DNA from: Ipomoea triloba
Lineage: Eukaryota; Streptophyta; Magnoliopsida; Solanales; Convolvulaceae
Length of the DNA: 64,000 nt
Direction: 5' to 3'
Assembly: GCF_003576645.1 (NCBI RefSeq)
Contig: NC_044918.1
Span: 18,834,017 to 18,898,016, forward strand
Shown: positions 48,490 to 58,487 of the stretch, piece by piece
Numbering within the stretch: the stretch's first letter is position 1
How the letters are laid out: each line of letters begins with the position of its first letter
Notes under the pieces: model-generated
What the model was told of the DNA's origin: nothing
Seen by the model: only the letters and a program-made list of their open reading frames with translations
Databases searched by the model: none
Made by a program: the position numbers and the translations under genes

Positions 48490-49137
48490 ACACCGTGAGT
48501 TTCACCGTGACTTTTCAGCATAGTTCGCAGGTTCCAAAGGTCATGGCCGAGTTCACGCCGTGACCACCCACTCTACGCAGCAGTTCTGGTTTCTAGGCCA
48601 TTTTTCACCTTGTAAACGTTTGAACTAGCCTAGCTTTGTGACCTTCAGGAAAGTTGTAGCCCGGCCTTTGACTTTCCGTTCCAATGCCACTTGAATCACC
48701 TCATTTGGACACTCCTAGCCCGAAATATGCTCGAAATATCAAGACATTGCCTGACAGAGAAAAATGCAGAGCAGAATGTAATCACGCTGGTAGTCACGGC
48801 ATGACCACTAGCATGAGCCCTGATTTTGACTCCAAAATGCATATTTCTTAATCTCCTTTGTTACTTTGGGTCCCTGGGTCATGTCACGATATTTCCAACT
48901 CGTTCTTTTTCACTTCCTTGACCTCTCATGACTCTTGGAACATGCCTTTGTGCGAAGACATCTTCAAAACACATCCAATTGAGCTCCAATTTACATGATA
49001 TTACAATCACTGCCTCCAAATAACCTAAATGACACAAAAGAATTAAATAAACACATACTTAACTTTCAATTAGCATGAAACCATGTGAGTTTGATATCAA
49101 TTATGCACATAAAAGTATTAAGAATTAACACTTATCA
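48490..49137 (-). repeat. Truncated LTR-like sequence next to NLR fragment
   Basis: Begins TTGATAAGTGTTAATTCTTA (minus strand). It closely follows the sequence at 53562-54211, including CATAGTTCGCAGGTTCCAAA and CTCATGACTCTTGGAACATG. It is cut off at about 48490. Confidence 0.65.
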
Positions 49138-49205
49138 AATCATAAGGGCTCAAAACACGTACATGATGCAAAATCATATCCAAAATATATATTAGAAGAT
49201 ATATA

Positions 49206-49453
49206 TTACCTTTGAATCCAAGTACAACATAAGTCCTCCACAATAAATTTATCATCTCCGTAGCCCAGCCTCTCTTCTTGAATTTGTTTAGCAGAATTAA
49301 GAAGGGAAGATCGACAGTTGGTTAATATAATTACCCGCAAACAGCTAATATCAACAAAACTAGCTGGAAATTCCTCCAAAACCCAACACCATGACAAAAT
49401 TAGGCATTCAAGAATGGGGAAATGAGCACTACTCCAATCCATGAGATCTGACC
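49206..49453 (-). pseudogene. NLR C-terminal fragment
   Basis: The last 80 or so residues of an R1-like NLR (WSSAHFPILECLILSWCW, FVDISCLRVIILTNCRSSLL, QIQEERLGYGDDKFIVED), nearly the same as the end of the gene at 54283. Homology stops at 49453 inside 'GATCTGACC', where CACTA-like sequence begins. It ends with a Gln-Arg extension, because a C replaces the T that makes the stop in the intact gene. Confidence 0.85.
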
Positions 49454-50067
49454 AAATTTTAGTGACAATAGAAGTTGTCACCAAAACTATCGATTTTGGT
49501 CACTATTAAAATTAGTGACCAAATTTTGAAGTCGTCACATGTCGTCACTATATCCTCCGTCACTATTGTAATAGTGACGACTTTTGAAAAGTTGTCACAA
49601 TTACTCAAGGCTTTTGTGACAATGTTTACATACACTAAAAGTAGTATTTGAGTGATACCAATAGTGGTCACAATAAATAAAAGTAGTATTTGAGTGATAC
49701 CAATAGTGGTCACAATAAATGTACAATTTGTGACAGTGATACCAATAGTGGTCACAATAAATGTACAATTTGTGACGTAATATGTTATTACAAAAAATTG
49801 ATTTAGTGACAACTAAAATTGTTACAATTAATTATTTTATTGTGACAACACTTTAGTCACAATAATTGTATTTATTTGTGAGAATTGTTTTGACACAAAA
49901 ATGATTATTAATGACCTAAAAATGTTACAAATAATTATTTTTTTTGACAACAAACATAGTAACAAATGTTATATTTGGCATCATTTCTCTTCAATGTTTT
50001 GAACAAATACCAAAACGATCATTGATTTATTAATACTATAATTTAAAAAAAAAATCACTATTTCCAA

Positions 50068-50228
50068 AGAAGCCTCAGGCTTCAATATTAATGAAGCCTG
50101 AGGCTTCTATTTCCATAACCATCCAATTCGGATGGCGGTTTAAGGGGGCGTTGAGCTCCCTTTTAATGAGGGAGCTCAACGCCCTCTTTTTATTTGTTTT
50201 TCGATGTGGGATCATTTGATCCCACATC
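50068..50228. repeat. Three consecutive hairpins
   Basis: IR1 50068-50108 (arm AGAAGCCTCAGGCTTCA, itself palindromic), IR2 50143-50187 (arm AGGGGGCGTTGAGCTCCCT, one mismatch) and IR3 50203-50228 (arm GATGTGGGATCA). The three arms are unrelated to one another. Confidence 0.85.
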
Positions 50229-50253
50229 ACTTTTCTTTCTTTTTTTTTTTTAT

Positions 50254-50285
50254 TAATTTTATTATTATTAATTATTATTGTTATG

Positions 50286-50328
<43 letters not shown>

Positions 50329-50340
50329 TTCCCTCAATTA

Positions 50341-50395
<55 letters not shown>
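50254..50395. repeat. (TTA)n microsatellites
   Basis: Two long ATT/TTA runs separated by CTTCCCTCAATTA. Confidence 0.9.
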
Positions 50396-50396
<1 letters not shown>

Positions 50397-51815
50397 TGTT
50401 GTTGTTGTTACTACTACTGCTACCTTGATGATAATGTGTAGGAGATGAAATTTTGTAGACTAAATTTTTGTTTATGCGAGTGGTATTTGCTATGAAGGTT
50501 TTTGTATAATTCTAAATTTTATATATATATAAAGAAATACACACACACATATGTATATAATTGTTTCAATTAATTGGTCGAATTAATTAATATTTTATTA
50601 TGTATAATATTTTTATATTATATATTTGATACAACCATCTTGTACAAAAATTATACTAAGAGGATGACTCTTAATGTACAAATAATAGGTTAATGTGGTT
50701 AGGTGTAATAATTCAATTAATTTGACTAATTTTGAATCAAACTAACTGGGTTTTTATTTTGAGAAATTGTTACTTAATCAACCAAACTAAATTATACTTT
50801 AACTAATTCAATTTATTGGTCCATAACTATATTTTTATTATATATAATTTATTTTATACTATATATTTTATACAACCATATTGTAAAAACCTGGGATGGT
50901 TCTTATTGTACAAATAATTGGCTATTGCCCTTAGGGTAGTCATCTGATGCATTTGATTAATTTTGAATTAAATTTAAAGATGAAGGCACCATATTGATAG
51001 AAGAACAATCCATCTCTAGGAATGAAATTCTTAGTAACAACTAATTACTCGTCACAATTATCATAAATTAGTGACAAAACTTGAAATCAACACAATTATT
51101 GTCACAATTTAGTAATTTTTGTTACGAAATTATAGAGCGTCACAAATATTTGTAACAATTTCATCACAAAAAATGACAATATTAGTGACAATAGTAAACT
51201 TTTGTCACAATTGTTTCTCATTTATAATGGTACTAACCAATTGTATTTTTATTGACAAAATAAGTTGTCATAAATATTATAAACAAGAGTGACCAACAAC
51301 TATTTGTCACAAAAAGTATTAACATTTGTGTCCACATTATATTTTGTCACAACTACATTTGTTCCCGTCATAATTATAATGCCGCCAAAATGCACATACA
51401 TTTAGTGACAACAAATAGTGACAACGTATGTTACGACACTATTATTCTAGTAATAGTGACAACTTACTCGTAACAAATACTTACTTGTCACAATTACCAT
51501 ACTATCAGTGACCAAAAAAAATTTATCACAATTATCCCACACAACAGTGTCGAATTATTTTTTTGGTCACGAAAAGTGCATTATTTGTGACTAAATTACA
51601 AAGTGTCACAAAAGATTTGTCACTAAATGTCTTCATTCTTGTAGTGTAATGGTGAGCTGCATTGAGTGCAGGTAACGGTTTAGCTGCATTGAGTAATTAT
51701 CATCAATGTGTCGTCTTTGTGTAACGGATGACTGTTTGTTGCCTTCGGGTCATTGCTTATGATTCGGGTCGGGTGCTGATGCCCAATTATCCTGTCAACC
51801 CTTAATCTTAAAAAA

Positions 51816-51972
51816 ATTAGTGAGCACCACAAACCAAGTGAAATAGTGAGTCTTGTTAATTTGAGATACTTAGCCTTAAGAACAATTAACTTCTTTCCAG
51901 ACTTAGAATGGTTTAAGCTTCGAAGTTTGCAAATCTTGATTGTGTTTACTCTCAATGCCGATGTACTGCAAC
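51816..51972 (+). pseudogene. NLR leucine-rich repeat fragment
   Basis: The plus strand encodes HHKPSEIVSLVNLRYLALRT, then FFPDLEWFKLRSLQILIVFT, matching the LRR segment of the intact NLR (HQIPGEIVNLVNLRYLALRT...). It is in the opposite orientation to the intact gene and to the fragment at 49206, with no flanking NLR domains. Confidence 0.8.
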
Positions 51973-51979
51973 CGAAGCC

Positions 51980-52172
51980 GGAATTACTAGCACTCCGTTA
52001 CACTCACTAGAGGAAAAGTCGTTGCAACCATAGTATAAGTAGCGGACTTGTGGTAGAGGATGGTGGGACACTTTGTTTATCACACGCAACATTACTGTAC
52101 TGAACTCACTATTATACTCTTGATACATTGAGATTAATAATACAAAATATACCGGTAACATTCTTACCGTCA
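51980..52172 (+). repeat. Solo LTR-like 3' end
   Basis: It ends ATACCGGTAACATTCTTACCGTCA, matching the LTR end of the gypsy element at 24790 with one change. The rest is diverged; the left border is uncertain. No internal retroelement sequence follows. Confidence 0.5.
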
Positions 52173-52549
52173 AGGGTTAAATTGGTTACTGAACTTTACA
52201 CGAAAATACAATTGAGTAATTAACTTTAAAAAATGAAATAAAATTGCAAGTGACTATCTAAAGAAGTCAAATTCATACAATCAAACAAAATATGACCAAT
52301 ATCATGTATAAACTATTGATATTTTTTTGAGAGAAATATAAACTATTGATATAGTACTTAAAATTTTTAAACTTAATTTTAAAATTTTGATTTGATGAGT
52401 ATTAAACACGGCATATTCGACCCCCGCTCAATGTGATTCATATTATGTGGTCTTGCTCTTTATCTTCTTTCTATTCCTCTTCCACTCTTCAAAAAACAGA
52501 AATACACCCAAGAATACAATAATCAATTGAATCATAAAAGTTGTGTAAA

Positions 52550-54211
52550 GTGGTGATGGAATTTGGTGTGTAAAAGGGTATTCTCACACTGGATATCGTC
52601 TCAATCAGTGGACTGGAAGGGGTTGAATAGTAGGTGGTTAATCACAAGAGTGTAGAGTGTAGAGTGTTTGGAAGCTAGTTCAAAGAGTGAGTTGAGGGAT
52701 ATCAAGTGTTAAGTGTAATGATAAAACAATTAACTAAGGCAATATAATCAACAATCAATAGTAAAACTAAGTCTTTGGACTAGGTCACTAAAGTGTACTG
52801 TAGATGATATAGTGTATCCTTGGTTAGAGCTCATGTAATGCATTGGCAAGGGAACTAGGGAGATGCTAGTAGGTACCAACGCCGCTCTCGTGGTTGTTGG
52901 ACTCTCAATTAACTTCAAGCCCACTCTCATGGTGACTCAAGGCCATTGAAATATTTTATCAAACATGTAGTGTTTGCATCCCCTTCCAACCCCTTTTTCT
53001 CAAAGGTAAGTTGGATTAGTGAGATGTGTGGCTATGATGTTTTCCCTATTCTCATAGTGAAAATACCTTATCCATATACCTCTTGCACAATGTGACCACA
53101 ATCATACAGGAGTCAATACAAACCACCACGCTCACAACTAGAGCCATCATCAAGTCATTACACTTGCTCATAACTCAATTCAATCACGTAGCATCAATCG
53201 CAAAAGATGACTTAATCCAATCCCTAATTGATTATATTCTAGCTAATCATGAAATAAAATTAAAGACATTTTCAATAACAATTGAAAGCAATAAAATGCA
53301 AAGAAAGCAAAAAGAAAGACTTAGCTTTGATTAAGAGTTATGAAAATAAAATATGAAATTGTAAGATGAAATATGAAATTATTCTTCAAATCTTCTTTAA
53401 AGATGGATTGATTACACAAATGAAATGTTTGGAGAGGTTAGAGAGAGAGAGTGGAGAATGAAAAGGATCTCTAAAAATAACCGTCTAGGGATATTTATAC
53501 CCCTCAAATCGCATAAAAAATACACTTAAAACATATTCTAGGCCCGTGGTCGCGATGGGGCTCACGGTGTGAGTTCCACCGTGACTTTACAGCATAGTTC
53601 GCAGGTTCCAAAGGTCACAGTAGAGTTCACACCGTGACCTCGACCGTGACCACCCACTCTGCATAGCAGTTCTGGTTCCAAAGTCATCTTTCACCTTGTA
53701 AACCTTCGAACTAGCCTTTGTAATCTTCATTAAAGTTGTAGCCCTTTGAGTTTCCGTTCCAATGCCACTTGAATCACCTCATTTGGACACTCCTAGCCCG
53801 AGATATGCGAGAAATACCAAGACGTCTCCTAACAAAGAATGTAGTCACGATGGTAGTCACTGCGTGACCACTAGCGTGAGCCCTGATTTTTCACTCTAAA
53901 ATGCATATTTCTTCATATGCTTTGTTCCTTTGGATCCTCGAGTTATGTCATGATACTTCCAACTCGCTCTTTTTCATTTTCTTGACCTCTCATGACTCTT
54001 GGAACATGCCTTTGTGCGAAGATGACTTCAAAACACATTCAATTAAGCTCTAATTTACATCCATGATGTTATAATCACAGTCTCCAAATCACCTAATAAA
54101 TGCATGACACAAAGGAATAAAATAAGCACATACTTAATTTCAATTAACATGAAACCATGTGAGTTTGATATCAATTATGCACATAAAAGTATTAAGAATT
54201 AGCACTTATCA
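52550..54211 (-). mobile_element. LTR-retrotransposon-derived sequence
   Basis: The minus strand starts TTGATAAGTGCTAATTCTTA, a common plant LTR start, and contains a GGGTATAAATATCCC promoter-like block at about 53490-53503. No coding domains were seen. The part at 53562-54211 is duplicated at 48490-49137. The inner limit is uncertain. Confidence 0.5.
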
Positions 54212-54282
54212 AATCATAAGGCTCAAAACACATACATGTTGCAAAATCATATCCATAATTTATTAGAAAATATATATTACCT

Positions 54283-56910
54283 TTAAATCCAAGTACACCA
54301 GCAGTCCTCCACAATAAATTTATCATCTCCGTAGCCCAGGCGCTCTTCTTGAATTTGTTTAGCAGAATTAAGAAGGGAAGATCGACAGTTGGATAATATC
54401 ATTAACCGCAAACAGCTAATATCAGCAAAACTAGCTGGAAATTCCTTCAAATCCCAACACCATGACAAAACTAGGCATTCAAGAATGGGGAAATGAGCAC
54501 TACTCCAATGCATGAGATCTGACCTCTCAATTTGCAAGTACTTTAACCTGCAAAATTCATTCTCCCTTGTGTTCCACTCTTGGCCATGGAAATCATTCCC
54601 TATCAATTTCAGAATCTCAAGGTTGGGCAATGTGCCAATAATGGTCATATCCTCCTGTGAATGATAAGTATAATAAAGTGACAACTTCTTGAGATTTTCT
54701 GGCAAAGCTGTCAGAAGCCGAAAATAATCATTGTTAATTTTTTTATATGATGCTGCAATTTTCAAGTTCTCCAACTTATGCAAATTGGCAAGACCATTAA
54801 GTGAACCAGGCTGCAGCTCTGAAACGAGGTCGCACTCGATGTAAATCCCAAGTTCCTTCACGTTTGGAATTTTTTCCAAGTCTAGACCTTGATGATCAGG
54901 TAGATTCAACCAAGATAGAGCTTGTAGATTTCCTTGGACCAATGTTGGGAGAATGAGGAAAGAACCATTAAGATAAACATGCCTTAATCGTGGCATATCT
55001 GAAATATTAAATTCTGACTTCCGTTGCAGCACATTGAGAGTAAAAACAATCAAGGTTTGCAAATTTCGAAGCTTAAACCATTCTAAATCTGGAAAGAACC
55101 CTTTGGTTCTTAGGGCTAAGTATCTCAAATTAACAAGATTCACTATTTCGCCTGGTATTTGGTGCTCATCAATTAATCTTGAAGATATGTCCAACACCCT
55201 TAGCACCTCAAAACAGGGAAATGGTCTAGAGAAAATATTTTCCCATCCAAAATATAGAATGGAACGAAACTCCAAGGGTGTGTCAGTCTCATCATACCTT
55301 TCTCCAATAATTGCCAAATCCAAATGCATTAACTGACTGCTAATCCAACAAGCTTTTGGCATGCTTCTCTTTATTCTCATGAGAATGCGTTTAAGAGCAT
55401 GCTGTTTTTCAAGTCTACCCATCTCAACACTATTCTCATTTATAACACACAAAAGTTTCTCCCTCTGAGCTTTTCTCAAGCAAAAGTTATGCAACACATC
55501 ATGGACCCTACAACACTTCATTTTACCGCCAAAACTCCACTTATCAATTTGAACTAGACCTCTATCTACAAGATCCTGTAAGTAAGCTTCGCCCACTTCT
55601 TCCATGGTGTCATTCAACTCTACCTTTAAGAATCCCTCTGCAACCCATAGTCTAATCAAATTTTTCACACGAATCTCACTATCTTCCGGGAAAACACCAA
55701 AATATAAAAAACAGACTTTCAATTGCGGAGGTAAGTGGTTGTAACTTAATGAAAGAACTTTTGAACATTTTTCTTCCGGATCTGTGTTAAGCAAGGAATT
55801 CAGATTTTCAGCAATATTGCTCCACTGGTTTAGTGATGGTTGGTTGAAGGAGGAGAAGAGCCCAGCAACCACAATAATTGTTAGAGGTAATCCTTGACAT
55901 TTTTCGACAATATCTCTACCAACTGTCTCAAATTCAAGGGGTACATTTTTTTCCTCAAATACTTTCTTGTAAAATAAATTCCAACTTTCATTGAAATCTA
56001 AGAATCGCATGTAATGAGGATTGTTACCTGAACTAGTATAGTCAGCCACCTGTTTGAGCCGTGTAGTTATCAATATTCGACTCCCATTGGAACTTTCGGG
56101 GAAACACCTATGGAGGTCATCCCATGCCTCGGTACCCCATATATCATCTATAACAATTAAGTATCTTTGATCCATCAACCTTTGACGCAGTCGATTTGGT
56201 AGATCAGAGATATCTTCTCCATTGGCATCAAGAAGGCTAATGAGAATTTCTTTAAGGTTATATTCTTGAGACACAGTAGCCCATGCTCGAACTTGAAAAT
56301 GAGAAATAATCGATTCATCTTCATAGACTCTTCTAGCCAGAGTAGTCTTTCCGATCCCTCCCATCCCCCCGATTGAAATGACTTCCAATTTGTCTGAATT
56401 TGAATTGAGCTTGTGCATTATGGTGTCGAACTCATCATCACATCCTACCATCACATCCTTGGGCTGAGAAGAACGTTGGGAGAAACTACCAGCTTTGATA
56501 TTCTCTATTCTGTTTCCACTTCTCGGCTCTGCAGAATGGTTGTTATTGCTCTTAATCTGAATAATCCTCCGTTCAATTGATTCAATCTTTCGCTTTACTT
56601 GTTTCAAGGTGTGATAAAGACTCTGAGGAGGCTTAAGTGGGTGATTTACCTGGTTGCAGCGCAGATAAAGTTTATATAATTGAGATTCAATCTTGGCTTC
56701 TGCATCCTGAGCCACACATCTGATCTCTGACTCCAAAACTCCCCTTGCCTTGTCCTTCTCAGAATCCTCTAAAAAGGCTTGCAAATATCGAATCTTCTCA
56801 CACAGAGATTTGATGGTTTCTGGATCTTCAAAAATCAAACACGGAAGGGGCTGAAGAAAATGGAAGTGTATTGTATTTAGTAGAGAAGTGATATGAGCGA
56901 AAGCAGCCAT
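54283..56910 (-). CDS. CC-NB-ARC-LRR resistance protein, late blight R1-like
   Basis: Single-exon 875-residue intracellular immune receptor. I start it at the ATG at 56910 (MAAFAHITSLLNTIHF); the frame is open further up only from a TTG. The N-terminal coiled-coil region (about 1-150) is followed by NB-ARC: P-loop GGMGGIGKTTLARR, kinase-2 RYLIVIDDIWG, RNBS-B SRILITTRL, GLPL motif CQGLPLTI, RNBS-D CFLYFGVFPED and MHD-equivalent CRVHDVLHNFC (VHD). Irregular LRRs fill the C-terminal 350 residues. The match is to R1A/R1B-like genes of asterids. The stop lies just before an AAAG|GTAATATA donor-like site, so a further small exon is possible. No disabling change was seen. Confidence 0.92.
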   Translation of the reverse strand: MAAFAHITSLLNTIHFHFLQPLPCLIFEDPETIKSLCEKIRYLQAFLEDSEKDKARGVLESEIRCVAQDAEAKIESQLYKLYLRCNQVNHPLKPPQSLYHTLKQVKRKIESIERRIIQIKSNNNHSAEPRSGNRIENIKAGSFSQRSSQPKDVMVGCDDEFDTIMHKLNSNSDKLEVISIGGMGGIGKTTLARRVYEDESIISHFQVRAWATVSQEYNLKEILISLLDANGEDISDLPNRLRQRLMDQRYLIVIDDIWGTEAWDDLHRCFPESSNGSRILITTRLKQVADYTSSGNNPHYMRFLDFNESWNLFYKKVFEEKNVPLEFETVGRDIVEKCQGLPLTIIVVAGLFSSFNQPSLNQWSNIAENLNSLLNTDPEEKCSKVLSLSYNHLPPQLKVCFLYFGVFPEDSEIRVKNLIRLWVAEGFLKVELNDTMEEVGEAYLQDLVDRGLVQIDKWSFGGKMKCCRVHDVLHNFCLRKAQREKLLCVINENSVEMGRLEKQHALKRILMRIKRSMPKACWISSQLMHLDLAIIGERYDETDTPLEFRSILYFGWENIFSRPFPCFEVLRVLDISSRLIDEHQIPGEIVNLVNLRYLALRTKGFFPDLEWFKLRNLQTLIVFTLNVLQRKSEFNISDMPRLRHVYLNGSFLILPTLVQGNLQALSWLNLPDHQGLDLEKIPNVKELGIYIECDLVSELQPGSLNGLANLHKLENLKIAASYKKINNDYFRLLTALPENLKKLSLYYTYHSQEDMTIIGTLPNLEILKLIGNDFHGQEWNTRENEFCRLKYLQIERSDLMHWSSAHFPILECLVLSWCWDLKEFPASFADISCLRLMILSNCRSSLLNSAKQIQEERLGYGDDKFIVEDCWCTWI

Positions 56911-57579
56911 TGAAGTAGAGAAAAATGGGTTCAGAATCACAAAGAGATGAAGCAATAATGGAATGGATCTGATTATCTTTCATCAATACCATTCTTTAAG
57001 CTATCATGTAAGTCAACTCTACCGACAGCCTGGACGCGTTCGTGGTCGGTAACTGTGAAGACTTGAACTATGATAAACTATGCTACAGCTGACCTGGCCT
57101 GGAATTCACCAATATATAATATTATAATATGATATGCCCAAATTATCAAAGTACTGGAATGCGGGGATTAGTCTTGTGGGTGACATTATTTTACTAAGTT
57201 TTATTATTACTATATAATAAGTGGTATGGAGGTAGGAAATTGCATTGCTATTTTCCCTCATAAATTTTGCCTAATACTTCTCTTGTATTTATTTTTATTG
57301 GGTGTCATGAACTAATTAACTAATCTATTTTTAAGTTTTAATTAAATAATAACAACTCAATCAAATAGTGCCACGTCAAGATAAGATTAGACCTTCTTCA
57401 ATAGTGTGAGGTTTTTGAGAAAGTTATAGGTGTAATTATGAAAAAAGAAAATGAGATGGGAGGGAAAAAAGGAAAAAAAAAATTTGAAAGTAAAAAAATA
57501 ATAATAATACAGCTTTACGCGCAAAACTTGACCACTTTATTAATAAAGTGGGACCACATTTACTGCAAAAATTACATAT
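56911..57579. other. NLR upstream region
   Basis: Probable NLR promoter, then AT-rich DNA with no gene. Confidence 0.45.
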
Positions 57580-58044
57580 TACTGCAAGGATCAGTTCAAC
57601 ACAACTGTAGTATCAGTTCAACACAACTGCAGTATCATTTCAACACAACTGTAGTATCAGTTACGGAGATTTACGGGAGCCGCTCCTCCCACTTATTGAA
57701 ACGACGTCGTTTTGTGACATATGGTCCACGGTATAACAACTAGCCCCCGCAAATTTTACTGTGGACCGCGCATCAAAACGACGTCGTTTTAATTAATGAA
57801 AACAGACGGATGAAATGGTCTCCGTTCCGCACAATTGTAGTTCCATCTCAACACAACTGTAGTATTAGTTCAACACAACTGCAGTTCCAGCCGGATGAAA
57901 CGGCCTCCGACAACTGCAATATCAGTTCAACACAACTGTAGTATCATTTGAGATGAACTGTAGTATCAGTTATGAAAAATTTTGGGAACCGTTTCTCCCA
58001 CTTATTGAAACAACGTCATTTTGTGACCATGGTCTACGGTATAA
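57580..58044. mobile_element. MITEs of the GTGGACC/AAAACGACGTCGTTTT family
   Basis: One whole copy (about 57764-58044) starts GTGGACCGCGCATCAAAACG and ends TTTTGTGACCATGGTCTACG. The right half of a second copy (about 57580-57740) abuts it. Inside are repeated AGTTCAACACAACTGTAGTA units. Relatives lie at 17772-18481. Confidence 0.7.
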
Positions 58045-58076
58045 GTAATAATAAGCATAACATAATATATTAATCG

Positions 58077-58241
58077 CCAAGAACTTGTAGTCTGGCGGTT
58101 GCACTCTCATATGGAAGGGGGTGGATTTGAATCTCAGTAGAAAAGATATTAACTTTTTGTGCTTCAGTAGGTTGAGAAAGTAATTATGAACAGATACTGC
58201 ATTGTAACAGAGAGTCTGTAGTACTAAAAAAAAAAAAAAAA
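58077..58241 (+). mobile_element. SINE with A-tail
   Basis: A-box-like TAGTCTGGCGGTTGC, B-box-like GGATTTGAATCTC, a body with CTTCAGTAGGTTGAGAAAGT, then GTCTGTAGTACT and 15 or so A. The head is tRNA-derived. Tails of the same family occur at 35100-35260, 47106 and 48307. Confidence 0.75.
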
Positions 58242-58487
58242 GCAGTAATAACCAAAATAGACATACTGTATTTGTTTCTCACAAGAGGGAATCAGATTTA
58301 AAGATAAAATCATATCTGGTTACAGCCGTTCAGGACTAAACTTTTATGCATTTACCCTTTCTGTTAGTATATGAATATCTAATGCATGCATAACAGATGC
58401 ATTTGCCCACAAAGAAAAAAAAAATTGACAATGCGGGGGATTAACATTAAGGCCTATTCCCCTTCTCCCATATACATCATACTCAGA

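Larger units (their letters stand above)
49454..51646. mobile_element. Non-autonomous CACTA-like transposon, left end lost
   Basis: The right end reads inward CACTACAAGAATGAAGAC, a typical CACTA terminus. Both flanks are packed with subterminal words such as AGTGACAA and TTGTCACAATT in both orientations. The expected left CACTACAAGAA is absent; the left side joins NLR coding sequence directly. No transposase was seen. The centre holds three hairpins and TTA microsatellites. Confidence 0.7.

Noticed and set aside
49459..49812. Frame with VTNCTFIVTTIGIT repeats
   Set aside because: They are subterminal repeats of the CACTA-like element, not a protein.
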